Below, in pieces: positions 1 to 5,951 of a DNA stretch of 5,951 bases; position 1 is the first letter of the stretch; every line of letters starts with the position of its first letter. The notes beneath the pieces were generated by a model. That model was given only the letters and a program-made list of their open reading frames with translations. It had not been told where the DNA came from and did no database searches. Position numbers and translations under genes: made by a program. Where the stretch lies: NCBI GenBank assembly GCA_012962365.1, contig DTXR01000221.1, positions 1-5,951 of the forward strand, in the 5' to 3' direction. The DNA is from Chromatiaceae bacterium. GTDB lineage: Bacteria; Pseudomonadota; Gammaproteobacteria; Chromatiales; Chromatiaceae.

Positions 1-35
1 AACCCCTGTTTCGGCGGCAATGCACCGTAACTCAT
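1..35 (-). CDS. N-terminal fragment of a downstream gene, possibly glutamate synthase large subunit
   Basis: An ATG at 35-33 on the minus strand opens a frame of 11 complete codons that runs off the window edge. It encodes MSYGALPPKQG. A purine-rich ribosome binding site (AGAAGAGG) sits about seven bases upstream of the ATG. The LPPKQG ending resembles the start of the GltB class whose N-terminus reads roughly 'LP-x-KQGLYDP...HDACGVGF', just before the catalytic cysteine of the glutamine amidotransferase domain. The next codon begins TT, which would allow Leu. In Pseudomonas, gltB also lies a little downstream of aroB, which fits. The start codon and ribosome binding site are visible directly; the GltB identity is inferred from very few residues. 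A SPOR-domain (DamX-like) protein is another common neighbour of aroB, but this start does not look like one to me. Confidence 0.35.
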   Translation of the reverse strand, partial: MSYGALPPKQG

Positions 36-239
36 CGCAAACCTCTTCTCTTGTTGAGGGCCACAGACCAGCAAGGCTGCGACCGGAACAGAATTCGATC
101 CTGAACAATATCCAGGTTTTCGTGTATCTGGCCGCGAACTACGCGGCGCCCGCAGGCGATATCTGTCACCCGCAAGGAACACGCTAGGATACTGCAGTAT
201 GGGGATTCAGGCTAGTATTTTTCTTTGGCCGCGCAACAA
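36..239 (-). other. Intergenic leader between aroB and the next gene, with small inverted repeats
   Basis: This is about 204 bases with no convincing coding frame. It contains a perfect 6-bp inverted repeat with a 5-base loop (GCCGCG/CGCGGC, 131-147) and a 12-base perfect palindrome (ATACTGCAGTAT, 189-200). A second short stem (CGCC/GGCG, 147-158) shares a base with the first, so the two would compete. None of these is followed by a run of T on the minus strand, so no standard intrinsic terminator for aroB is visible. I see no convincing -35/-10 pair. The region may carry the promoter and 5' untranslated leader of the next gene. Confidence 0.4.
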
Positions 240-1319
240 TCAGGAATTGTAGCTGGCGAGGACTCTGCTCAGGGATTCCTGATCAAATTCATTGGTAATC
301 AGCGCCTTACCGATGCCCTTCAGCAACACCAGACGCAGTTGACCGGACATGACCTTCTTGTCCACAGCCATCAGCTCCATGAAACGGGAAGGCGACAATT
401 CGGCAGGAGGCGAGACCGGCAACCCGGCCGCCGCCACGAGAGCCACAATGCGTGATTCTTCCTCATCGGACAACCACCCCATGAATCGCGACATGCGTGC
501 AGCCATGCACATGCCAGCGCCAACTGCTTCACCATGCAACCAGACGCCATATCCCATCCCGGTTTCTATCGCATGACCAAAGGTGTGGCCATAGTTCAGC
601 AAAGCTCTCTGCCCCGCTTCCTTCTCATCGGCAGACACGACCCTGGACTTGATCACACAAGAGCCTTCGATGGCGTGGGCCAAGGCTTCCGGATCAAGAT
701 GGCGCAACTCCCGGATATGGGTTTCGAGCCAGGAAAAATACGCTGCATCCTTGATGATCCCGTGTTTAATGACTTCCGCAAGGCCGGCAGACAGCTCGCG
801 TGCGGGCAATGTGTTCAGAGTGTCAATATCAATAATGACGGCATTGGGCTGATAAAAGGCGCCAATCATGTTCTTGCCCAAGGGATGATTGACCCCGGTT
901 TTACCACCAACAGAGGAGTCCACCTGGGAAAGCAACGTGGTGGGTAACTGTATGAAATCCACACCCCGCTGATAGCAAGCCGCCGCAAAGCCGGTCATGT
1001 CACCGATGACGCCCCCACCCAGCGCAATCAGGGTACAGCTGCGATCAAAGCGTTTGCTCAACAACTGATCGAATATCCGGTTCAGAACGTCCAGGTTCTT
1101 GTATTTTTCTCCATCCGGCAGCACCACCCGCTCTACCTGAAAACCGGACAGGCTACGCAGCAGCTTTTCCATGTACAGGGGGGCGACGGTCTCGTTGCTT
1201 ACAACCAGTACCTGTCCTGAGCGAATGTGGCGAGCAAACAATCGCGCGTCCTGTATCAACCCCTTTCCAATATAGATAGGATAGCTTCGCTCGCCCAAGT
1301 CGAGTTGCAATGTGGACAA
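240..1319 (-). CDS. aroB: 3-dehydroquinate synthase AroB, TTG start
   Basis: AroB is the cytoplasmic enzyme that converts DAHP to 3-dehydroquinate, the second step of the shikimate pathway, using NAD+ and a divalent metal. At 359 residues it has the usual family length. Visible motifs are GERSYPI (9-15), DGEKYK (69-74), the nucleotide-binding [11 protein letters not shown] (101-111) and [18 protein letters not shown] (127-144). The expected metal ligands are present as E182 (AEVIKHG), H245 (GHTFGH) and H262 (LHGEAV). No ATG lies near the N-terminus. A TTG at 1319 gives [15 protein letters not shown], which puts eight residues before GERSYPI, as in E. coli and Pseudomonas AroB. A GTG at 1331, overlapping the aroK end, would add four residues, and a TTG at 1349 would add ten. 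No clear ribosome binding site precedes the TTG, and the aroK stop lies four bases upstream, so coupling to aroK translation is likely. Function is secure; the exact start is less so. Confidence 0.96.
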   Translation of the reverse strand: MSTLQLDLGERSYPIYIGKGLIQDARLFARHIRSGQVLVVSNETVAPLYMEKLLRSLSGFQVERVVLPDGEKYKNLDVLNRIFDQLLSKRFDRSCTLIALGGGVIGDMTGFAAACYQRGVDFIQLPTTLLSQVDSSVGGKTGVNHPLGKNMIGAFYQPNAVIIDIDTLNTLPARELSAGLAEVIKHGIIKDAAYFSWLETHIRELRHLDPEALAHAIEGSCVIKSRVVSADEKEAGQRALLNYGHTFGHAIETGMGYGVWLHGEAVGAGMCMAARMSRFMGWLSDEEESRIVALVAAAGLPVSPPAELSPSRFMELMAVDKKVMSGQLRLVLLKGIGKALITNEFDQESLSRVLASYNS

Positions 1320-1323
1320 CAGG

Positions 1324-1842
1324 TCAGACACTTTCAAAATGCCGAACAACTTCCTTTACCACCGCCTGCGCAGAACGCCCTTCCGTGGATACCACCAGAT
1401 CGGCAATCTCACGGTATTGCGGATCACGCACTTCATTCAGCGATTTCAGCATCTCCAGGGGGGCTTCGGTTTGCAGCAGCGGCCTGTTCTTGTCTTTGTA
1501 GGTGCGCTCGAATTGCTGCTCGGGAGAACAGGAAAGATAGATCACGTAGCCCCTGGCCGCCAGCAGTCGTCTGTTTTCCGGCTGGGTAACTGCACCGCCA
1601 CCCGTCGCAAGCACCACATTGTCCAGCTCCACCATATCGGCAATTGCCTTCATTTCCCGACGCCGAAAACCCTCTTCCCCTTCGTACTCAAAAATCGTGG
1701 GAATATCCACACCTGTACGCTGCTGGATCTCCTGATCCGAGTCTTCAAACTCCAGACCAAGAGATTGGGCCAGCTGTCGGCCGATGGTGGTCTTGCCGGC
1801 ACCCATGGGGCCGACCAGAAAAATGCGACTGGGTTTCAGCAT
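1324..1842 (-). CDS. aroK: Shikimate kinase AroK
   Basis: AroK is the cytoplasmic kinase that phosphorylates shikimate at the 3-hydroxyl using ATP, the fifth step of the shikimate pathway. The 172-residue length matches the AroK family. The Walker A loop is GPMGAGKT (11-18). The shikimate-binding residues are D36 in the DSD segment (34-36), R60 in GFRRRE, and the GGG turn at 81-83. The lid arginine is R120 in NRPLL, and R139 in the RDPQYRE segment is the second substrate arginine. The ATG at 1842 has a good ribosome binding site, AGGTGA, at 1855-1850 with 7-base spacing, and the protein starts as relatives do. The gene follows pilQ as in Pseudomonas, but here a terminator and its own promoter box separate them. 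aroB starts four bases after its stop, so the two are probably co-translated. Confidence 0.97.
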   Translation of the reverse strand: MLKPSRIFLVGPMGAGKTTIGRQLAQSLGLEFEDSDQEIQQRTGVDIPTIFEYEGEEGFRRREMKAIADMVELDNVVLATGGGAVTQPENRRLLAARGYVIYLSCSPEQQFERTYKDKNRPLLQTEAPLEMLKSLNEVRDPQYREIADLVVSTEGRSAQAVVKEVVRHFESV

Positions 1843-1869
1843 ATATCAATCACCTGATAAAAAACATCG

Positions 1870-1875
1870 ATTATA
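1870..1875 (-). promoter_or_regulatory. Consensus -10 box of a probable aroK-aroB promoter
   Basis: The minus strand reads AGGTATAATCG, a perfect sigma-70 TATAAT. It would place the transcript start near 1863-1862, only about 20 bases before the aroK ATG and just ahead of its ribosome binding site. The -35 region is weak: nothing close to TTGACA lies 16-18 bases upstream. The nearest candidate is TTGCAG, with a spacer of only 13. A G at the -14 position gives half of an extended -10. Together with the terminator after pilQ this makes an independent aroKB promoter plausible, though it is unproven. Confidence 0.5.
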
Positions 1876-2030
1876 CCTGAATAACGAACTGCAAGGATGA
1901 GGCAACAACCGGATGCAAAACAGGACGGGTAGCCAGCTCGAAATCCCTCACCAAAGCGGACCTGTAGTGTCAAAACAAAACGACCGGTCACGGTCAGTAT
2001 TTCAGCACCAGAGCTCAGCGTACATCACAA
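1876..2030 (-). other. Upstream region of aroK
   Basis: This non-coding stretch lies between the pilQ terminator and the aroK -10 box. I found no coding frame longer than a few codons on either strand. It holds a perfect but orphan TTGACA (1973-1968) with no good -10 at 16-18 bases. It also holds a small repeat cluster: two tandem copies of TGACCG (minus strand, 1996-1985) overlapping the 8-base palindrome GACCGGTC (1982-1989). These could be regulator contacts or chance. Confidence 0.35.
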
Positions 2031-2063
2031 CTGAAAAGGCACAGCCTTGCAGGCTGTGCCTTT
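2031..2063 (-). terminator. Rho-independent terminator after pilQ
   Basis: A perfect 13-bp inverted repeat spans 2035-2063 (AAAGGCACAGCCT / AGGCTGTGCCTTT) with a 3-base loop. The stem begins 25 bases after the pilQ stop. Its 3' side ends in TTTT on the minus strand, immediately after the GC-rich part. The A/T flanks are symmetrical, so it might also work weakly on the plus strand, but no plus-strand gene reads into it. It marks the end of the pilus operon and insulates aroK from pilus transcription. Confidence 0.88.
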
Positions 2064-2087
2064 GACATCCATGCTGTAAAATCAGCG

Positions 2088-4193
2088 TCAGCGCACTCTC
2101 AAGGATTCCTTGATGATCTTGGGCGTGACAAAAATCAGCAGTTCTTTCTTGCTGTCTTGCTTCAGCGTTTGCTTGAAAGCATGCCCAATGACGGGCAGAT
2201 CACCAAAGAAAGGCACCTTCTCCTGCGCCTGTTTCTTTTCACGCTCAAACACGCCACCGAGCACCACGGTTTCCCCATTGTCCACCAACACCCGGGTTTC
2301 CACTTCGCGTTTGTTCAACGGCGGCACACCCAGCACCGCCCGGGTAAAGTCCGCATCATCCTTGGAGACCAACAGATCCATGATAATACGATCATCCGGC
2401 GTGATATGAGGGGTAACTTCCAGCTTCAAAACGGCTTCCTTGAAGGATACGGAAGTGGCGCCACTGGAGGTAGCTTCCTGATAAGGAATCTCGATACCCT
2501 GCTTGATGGTTGCCTTGTTCTGGTCTGACGTAATGACTCTCGGGCTGGAAACGATCTCGCCCCTGCCTTCCTGTTGCATGGCGGTCAATTCCAGTTGCAG
2601 GAGATAGGAGCCTACCTTGCCCAGCAGGAAATTGACCGCACCACCACGACCGGGAGCAAGCTGTTGCGGCAGATTGACCATCAGCGCCTCTGCGCCGCTG
2701 CTGGCGGCATTCTCGATGCCTGGCGCAAAACCGAAGGTTCCCGAAGTATGTCCTGGCAATCCACCTGCTGTCAGCAGACTGGCATTACCACCAATGCTGT
2801 TCTCCCTGTTGAACCCGAATCGCACTCCGATATCCCGGGCAAAATCATCATTGGCTATGACGATCCGTGATTCCACCAACACTTGCCTGACCGGGACATC
2901 CAGTTTTTCCACCAAAGCCCGGATCTCACCCAGCTTGGTCGCTGTATCCTGAACCAGCAAGGTATTGGTACGCTCATCTATGGTCACGTTTCCACGCTCG
3001 GAAAGCAGCTGGTTTCCTTCGGATTTGAGTAACTCGGCCAAAGTTTCCGCCTTGGCGTAGTTGATCTGAATAAGTTCTGAATGGAGTGGCGCCAGTTCTT
3101 CTACCTGCTTTTGGGATTCCAGCTCCAGTTTTTCACGTGCCGCAATTTCTTCTGTAGGCGCCACCAGAATCACGTTGCCGTTCTGCCGTTTGGACAGGCC
3201 TTTTGTTTTGAGAATGATATCCAGCGCCTGATCCCAGGGCACATTCTTCAGCCGCAAGGTGATTCTGCCCGAGACGGAGTCACTGACGACCATGTTCAAA
3301 CCGGTGAAATCAGCCAACAACTGCAACACAGAGCGTACTTCAATATCCTGAAAATTCAACGACAGTTTGTCGCCAACATAAGCCAGCTGCTTTTTCTTGC
3401 GTGCTTCCTTTTCTTCCTTGCTGACTGCCCGAAATTCCAGGGTGTAAAGATCATCCACCTGATAGGCAAGATGCTCGTATTCGCCCTTGGTACTGATGAC
3501 CATACGGGTGTCTTTACGATGCGGTTTGGTGGTAATTGTTTGCACCACCGTAGCAAAATCGGTGACATCCAAAGCACGGGCTTGCGCAGGATCCACATCC
3601 GTACCCAGAAAATCCAGCACGATGTTGGTTCCTTCCCTGCGCATATCAACAACCACGTCCGGACTGGACAGCGACACTTCCACTCGGGCGATACCTTCAC
3701 CACCACGACGGAAATCCACTTTGGTGATTTCAGCGCGACCTTCACTGGCCTGTGCTGCAGCAACGGCTGCCGCACCAGCAGCGGTGGTATCCACCAAGCC
3801 GCCATTGATCATCAACACAATCTTGTTTCCCTGTTCACGTATTTCATAGGGAAGTTTACTGTTGAGATTGACGACCACACGCGTCTTGTCACCGGCTTCG
3901 ATCACTGTCACTGAACGCGCATTCCCCGAACTGATATTTCTGGTTCGCTTTTTCAACCCACTCTTCGTGCCCGGCAGATCGATGGCAATACGCGCCGGAC
4001 TGTCAGTGGCAAAACTGCTTGCCCCCTGCACCGGCTCGGTGGTTTCCATCACGATCTGCACACGCCCTCCGGAAAGGATGGAATACGTGACGTTCTCCAG
4101 CGTGTTCGCCATGGCATCTGATGCAAGCAACAGCCCGAACAGCAATCCCCACAGGAAAATCTTTTTATCTATACCCATTTTGCCACCTACCAT
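2088..4193 (-). CDS. pilQ: Type IV pilus secretin PilQ
   Basis: PilQ forms the multimeric gated channel in the outer membrane through which the type IV pilus extends and retracts. The 701-residue length is near that of Pseudomonas PilQ. In order, counted from the ATG: an N-terminal signal peptide (positively charged start, hydrophobic core about 12-25, likely cleavage after AMA near 29); two peptidoglycan-binding AMIN domains (about 32-130 and 155-256), split by an Ala-rich linker; a charged linker KEEKEARKKK; a secretin short N-terminal (STN/N0) domain (about 275-346); an N1 domain (about 372-435); and the secretin barrel domain (about 436-696). The barrel carries the typical VPFFGDLPVIGHAF and ELLIFVTPKII segments. 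The ATG at 4193 has a strong ribosome binding site. A GTG at 4196 and an ATG at 4178 are alternatives; the latter gives a shorter signal peptide. It lies 20 bases downstream of pilP and is the last gene of the operon, ending in a terminator. Confidence 0.97.
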   Translation of the reverse strand: MVGGKMGIDKKIFLWGLLFGLLLASDAMANTLENVTYSILSGGRVQIVMETTEPVQGASSFATDSPARIAIDLPGTKSGLKKRTRNISSGNARSVTVIEAGDKTRVVVNLNSKLPYEIREQGNKIVLMINGGLVDTTAAGAAAVAAAQASEGRAEITKVDFRRGGEGIARVEVSLSSPDVVVDMRREGTNIVLDFLGTDVDPAQARALDVTDFATVVQTITTKPHRKDTRMVISTKGEYEHLAYQVDDLYTLEFRAVSKEEKEARKKKQLAYVGDKLSLNFQDIEVRSVLQLLADFTGLNMVVSDSVSGRITLRLKNVPWDQALDIILKTKGLSKRQNGNVILVAPTEEIAAREKLELESQKQVEELAPLHSELIQINYAKAETLAELLKSEGNQLLSERGNVTIDERTNTLLVQDTATKLGEIRALVEKLDVPVRQVLVESRIVIANDDFARDIGVRFGFNRENSIGGNASLLTAGGLPGHTSGTFGFAPGIENAASSGAEALMVNLPQQLAPGRGGAVNFLLGKVGSYLLQLELTAMQQEGRGEIVSSPRVITSDQNKATIKQGIEIPYQEATSSGATSVSFKEAVLKLEVTPHITPDDRIIMDLLVSKDDADFTRAVLGVPPLNKREVETRVLVDNGETVVLGGVFEREKKQAQEKVPFFGDLPVIGHAFKQTLKQDSKKELLIFVTPKIIKESLRVR

Positions 4194-4198
4194 CACGG

Positions 4199-4207
4199 CC
4201 TCTCCTT
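4199..4207 (-). promoter_or_regulatory. pilQ ribosome binding site
   Basis: The minus strand reads AAGGAGAGG in the short gap after the pilP stop. AAGGAG is 8 bases from the ATG at 4193 and 5 bases from the overlapping GTG at 4196, so the ATG is the favoured start. A weaker AGGTGG within the first codons precedes the in-frame ATG at 4178. Confidence 0.75.
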
Positions 4208-4213
4208 AACTTT

Positions 4214-4732
4214 TTAGTCTCTCTCACCCAATGCCAGTGACGCCTGTCGTTCCAGGTATCCGCCACTACCGTTCGGTATCAGTTCTAATACATTGATCTT
4301 TTCTTCTTCGATACTGACGATCCTGCCATCATTCTGTCCCAGGTAGTTACCGGACTTGACCCGATGGATGGTTCCTTCAGGCGACTGCACCAAAGCCCAA
4401 ACTGCATTCTTCTGATCCAGGGTTCCGACCATTTTCAGCGCATCCAGAGGGAAAGATTCCAGCTCCTCCTTGCGTCGGTTCGGATCCGGTCGTGGCCCGG
4501 TGGTATCTGCACTCACCATCACCTCTGTACCATCTTCCGTAGGTACGAACGGATTGCGACGATTTCCTCCCACATACAAATAGGTCTCTGCCTGCTTTAT
4601 CTGGGGGATGGGCTCTATCGGGGTACTGGGCCTGGCTTTGACCTCATCAACAAATTGACGCAAATCTCCCATATCCTGATTTGCACAACCGGCGAGCAGT
4701 AACACCATCACAGCTGGATAAACATACTTCAT
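4214..4732 (-). CDS. pilP: Type IV pilus assembly lipoprotein PilP
   Basis: PilP is an inner-membrane lipoprotein. It binds the PilN/PilO dimer and contacts the N0 region of PilQ, joining the inner-membrane alignment complex to the outer-membrane secretin. The 172 residues are normal for the family. A lipoprotein signal peptide ends in the lipobox LLAGC (12-16), with Cys16 as the lipidated residue. A flexible linker with several prolines follows (about 20-57), containing the RRNPF motif (58-62) typical of PilP. The C-terminal beta-sandwich domain (about 90-165) includes SFPLDALKMVGTL and GNYLGQNDGRI. The ATG overlaps the pilO stop by one base (TGATG), so translation is likely coupled. GAGGAGG at 4746-4740, inside the end of pilO, serves as a strong ribosome binding site with 7-base spacing. 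Confidence 0.96.
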   Translation of the reverse strand: MKYVYPAVMVLLLAGCANQDMGDLRQFVDEVKARPSTPIEPIPQIKQAETYLYVGGNRRNPFVPTEDGTEVMVSADTTGPRPDPNRRKEELESFPLDALKMVGTLDQKNAVWALVQSPEGTIHRVKSGNYLGQNDGRIVSIEEEKINVLELIPNGSGGYLERQASLALGERD

Positions 4733-5316
4733 CAGCCCGCCTCCTCGAGATAGCGGTAGGTTTTAGCCGTGGCCTCCATGACCAGTTGCCCACCTGTTTT
4801 CTTTCTGGAAATCTTGACATCATGTACGGTCACGATAAGTGGCAAGGCAGCAAGCCCGCTGACAAATTCGCCAAACTCATGGTAATCACCCACCACGCGG
4901 ATCTTGATGGGTTTTTCCGCATAAAAATCCCTTTTGATTTCTGGCATGGGTTGGAACAATTCAAACTCCAGTCCTGCAGCCAGGCCCGTCTGGGAAACAT
5001 CGACTAGCAACCCGGCGATATCATTCTTGTCGGGCAGCTGCCGCAACATGACACCAAACGATTCCTGCATTTCCTTGAGCTGCTCTTTGTATGCCGCCAG
5101 GTTTACGGCCTTGGCTTGCTTGCGCTCCAGTTCGGCACGGAGATCCAGTTCTGTCTTTTCAACCTTCGCCAGAGCCGCATATTCATCTTTCATCAGATAA
5201 TAATAGCCGGCGCCAACGATCGCTCCACACAGTGCCAGCACAGCAGCCAATTTGATCAATACCGGCCATTCACCAATATTGTCAAATGTCAGATCCTGGT
5301 ATTCACTCAAATCCAT
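4732..5316 (-). CDS. pilO: Type IV pilus inner-membrane alignment protein PilO
   Basis: PilO is a bitopic inner-membrane protein that dimerises with PilN and binds PilP, forming the periplasmic alignment collar of the pilus machine. The 194 residues contain a short cytoplasmic N-terminus (DLTFDNIGEWP, 8-18), one membrane helix (about 19-41), a periplasmic coiled coil (about 45-92) and a C-terminal ferredoxin-like domain (about 97-190). The segment NLAAYKEQLKEMQESFG (72-88), followed by LRQLP, is characteristic of PilO. The ATG at 5316 has the ribosome binding site AAGGTGGGG (5332-5324). It starts one base after the stop of a 20-codon mini-ORF filling the 60-base gap from pilN. Pseudomonas PilO is slightly longer at the N-terminus, so an ancestral start further upstream is possible (see findings). 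It overlaps pilP by one base. Confidence 0.95.
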   Translation of the reverse strand: MDLSEYQDLTFDNIGEWPVLIKLAAVLALCGAIVGAGYYYLMKDEYAALAKVEKTELDLRAELERKQAKAVNLAAYKEQLKEMQESFGVMLRQLPDKNDIAGLLVDVSQTGLAAGLEFELFQPMPEIKRDFYAEKPIKIRVVGDYHEFGEFVSGLAALPLIVTVHDVKISRKKTGGQLVMEATAKTYRYLEEAG

Positions 5317-5317
5317 G

Positions 5318-5380
5318 TTATTGCCCCACCTTCTCGGTCCAACCCATCAGTATTTTGCGATGCTGACGCGAAATACTCAT
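5318..5380 (-). CDS. 20-codon mini-ORF between pilN and pilO, unproven
   Basis: An ATG at 5380-5378 overlaps the pilN stop in an ATGA arrangement and opens 20 codons ending in TAA at 5320-5318. The pilO ATG follows one base later. The peptide starts MSISRQHRK and ends GWTEKVGQ; it is basic and I recognise no family. A modest ribosome binding site (AGGG, six bases upstream) lies in the end of pilN. It may be a translated coupling leader for pilO, a former pilO N-terminus split off by a one-base shift, or chance. A single-base deletion in the GGGG run (5327-5324) would join it in frame to pilO. No coding evidence beyond position and overlap is available. Confidence 0.3.
   Translation of the reverse strand: MSISRQHRKILMGWTEKVGQ
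5349..5377 (-). repeat. Intercistronic inverted repeat (hairpin) after pilN
   Basis: The arms AGTATTTCGCG and CGCAAAATACT (minus strand) flank a 7-base loop. Ten of 11 positions pair, with one C-A mismatch in the RNA. It starts at the last base of the pilN stop codon. No T run follows (the next bases are GATGGG), so it is not a standard terminator. It could stabilise the upstream message or modulate pilO translation. Confidence 0.5.
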
Positions 5381-5943
5381 TTCTCGCCCTGCTCAGGTGC
5401 ATTGGGGTTAGCCTGTTTGGCCAGAAGTTCAAATTCGCTCATACCAGTTTTGGTCTTTTCCTGGCTCTTGATTACTTTCAACTGTGCATCCTTCATCCAT
5501 TCGCTTCGATCGATGCCACGCATGTAGTTCGACACCCTGGCATTGGATTGTGCTTGACCCTTCAACGTCACGGCTACACCCTTCTGCGCCAGGCTCTGCA
5601 GGAACACACCATCAGGAATGGTTTTCACCAGCTCGTCGAAAAGATGGACAACCATGGGCCGGCTGGCCTGCAAATCCTGGATAACGTTCATGCGGGCGAT
5701 CAGGTCGGCGCGTTTCTTTTCGATATCCTTTATCTCTTTGATCTTCTCGTCTACTTTGGCGATCTCGCTTTTGAGGAAACTGTTCCTGCTTTCCTGGAAC
5801 TCGATCTGCTTTTGCACCTGCATGTACCAGAGGAACACGGCCAGCGCTGTAATGATAACGGCGCCCAGCACCTGGATGCCAAAATCTCTCTTGCGCTTCT
5901 TGCGCAGGGTTTCTCGCCATGGGAGGAGGTTGATATGTGCCAT
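5377..5943 (-). CDS. pilN: Type IV pilus inner-membrane alignment protein PilN
   Basis: PilN is a bitopic inner-membrane protein. Its cytoplasmic N-terminal INLLPWRE segment binds the actin-like PilM, and its periplasmic part pairs with PilO. In this 188-residue protein the INLLPWRE motif is at 4-11, followed by a basic stretch (RKKRKR, 14-19). One membrane helix (about 22-41) leads to a periplasmic coiled coil (about 45-92). A C-terminal ferredoxin-like domain follows (about 96-175), containing the IPDGVFLQSLAQKG segment. The length is normal for the family. The ATG at 5943 overlaps a TAA in another frame (TAATG), consistent with the end of pilM. The message is followed by a hairpin and a mini-ORF before pilO, whereas such junctions are usually tight. 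Confidence 0.96.
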   Translation of the reverse strand: MAHINLLPWRETLRKKRKRDFGIQVLGAVIITALAVFLWYMQVQKQIEFQESRNSFLKSEIAKVDEKIKEIKDIEKKRADLIARMNVIQDLQASRPMVVHLFDELVKTIPDGVFLQSLAQKGVAVTLKGQAQSNARVSNYMRGIDRSEWMKDAQLKVIKSQEKTKTGMSEFELLAKQANPNAPEQGEK

Positions 5944-5951
5944 TATCCGAA
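5943..5951 (-). CDS. pilM: Probable last codons of pilM
   Basis: The nine bases at the window edge read TTC GGA TAA on the minus strand, giving Phe-Gly-stop. The TAA shares one base with the pilN ATG. PilM, the cytoplasmic actin-like ATPase that binds PilN, normally precedes pilN, and Pseudomonas PilM ends in a similar Ser-Phe-x tail. The call rests on gene order and this overlap only. Confidence 0.4.
   Translation of the reverse strand, partial: FG

Noticed and set aside
131..147. GCCGCG/CGCGGC hairpin as the aroB terminator
   Set aside because: The stem is only 6 bp and no T run follows on either strand, so it does not qualify as an intrinsic terminator.
534..947. Plus-strand open frame inside aroB
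   Set aside because: It is antisense to conserved AroB catalytic segments, with no recognisable domain.
1312..1857. Plus-strand open frame covering all of aroK
   Set aside because: It is antisense to a clear shikimate kinase with all its motifs, and its product resembles no family I know.
1968..1973. Perfect TTGACA as the aroK -35 box
   Set aside because: The sequence 16-18 bases downstream (around TGAGGG) is not a -10 box, and it is too far from the TATAAT at 1870-1875 to pair with it.
3356..3805. Minus-strand frame of 149 codons within pilQ
   Set aside because: It is out of frame with PilQ AMIN-domain coding sequence, and its Trp- and Pro-rich product is typical of a frame shadow.
3081..3914. 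Long plus-strand open frame (277 codons) opposite pilQ
   Set aside because: It lies wholly antisense to the well-supported pilQ coding sequence, has no recognisable domain, and is rich in His, Gln and Phe as expected from reading a coding strand backwards.

Overview
The window looks like chromosomal DNA from a gammaproteobacterium. The evidence is the gene order pilM-pilN-pilO-pilP-pilQ-aroK-aroB, which is conserved in Pseudomonas and many other Gammaproteobacteria, together with proteins that closely match the gammaproteobacterial types. Base composition appears moderate and even, with no sign of mobile DNA. The genus cannot be fixed from the sequence alone. Every gene lies on the minus strand, so transcription runs from position 5951 down to 1.

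Positions 5951 to 2088 hold the type IV pilus alignment and secretin operon. It contains the last codons of a probable pilM, then pilN, pilO, pilP and pilQ. PilN and PilO are single-pass inner-membrane proteins with periplasmic coiled coils. PilP is a lipoprotein that links them to PilQ. PilQ is the outer-membrane secretin through which the pilus exits. The genes are tightly packed (TAATG at pilM/pilN, TGATG at pilO/pilP, 17 nt before the pilQ ATG). The exception is the 60-nt pilN-pilO gap, which holds a hairpin and a 20-codon mini-ORF.

Positions 2087 to 1843 separate the pilus genes from the shikimate genes. A strong 13-bp terminator hairpin follows pilQ. A consensus TATAAT box and a good ribosome binding site precede aroK. 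aroK (shikimate kinase) and aroB (3-dehydroquinate synthase) therefore probably form their own transcription unit, separate from the pilus operon. aroB has no usable ATG and appears to start at a TTG just after the aroK stop.

Positions 239 to 1 hold a roughly 200-nt leader with small inverted repeats. It is followed by the first 11 codons of a further gene with a good ribosome binding site. Its N-terminus resembles the start of one class of glutamate synthase large subunits (GltB), but this is a tentative reading.

I found no CRISPR array, insertion sequence, tRNA, rRNA or clearly novel system. The most unusual local feature is the pilN-pilO junction.
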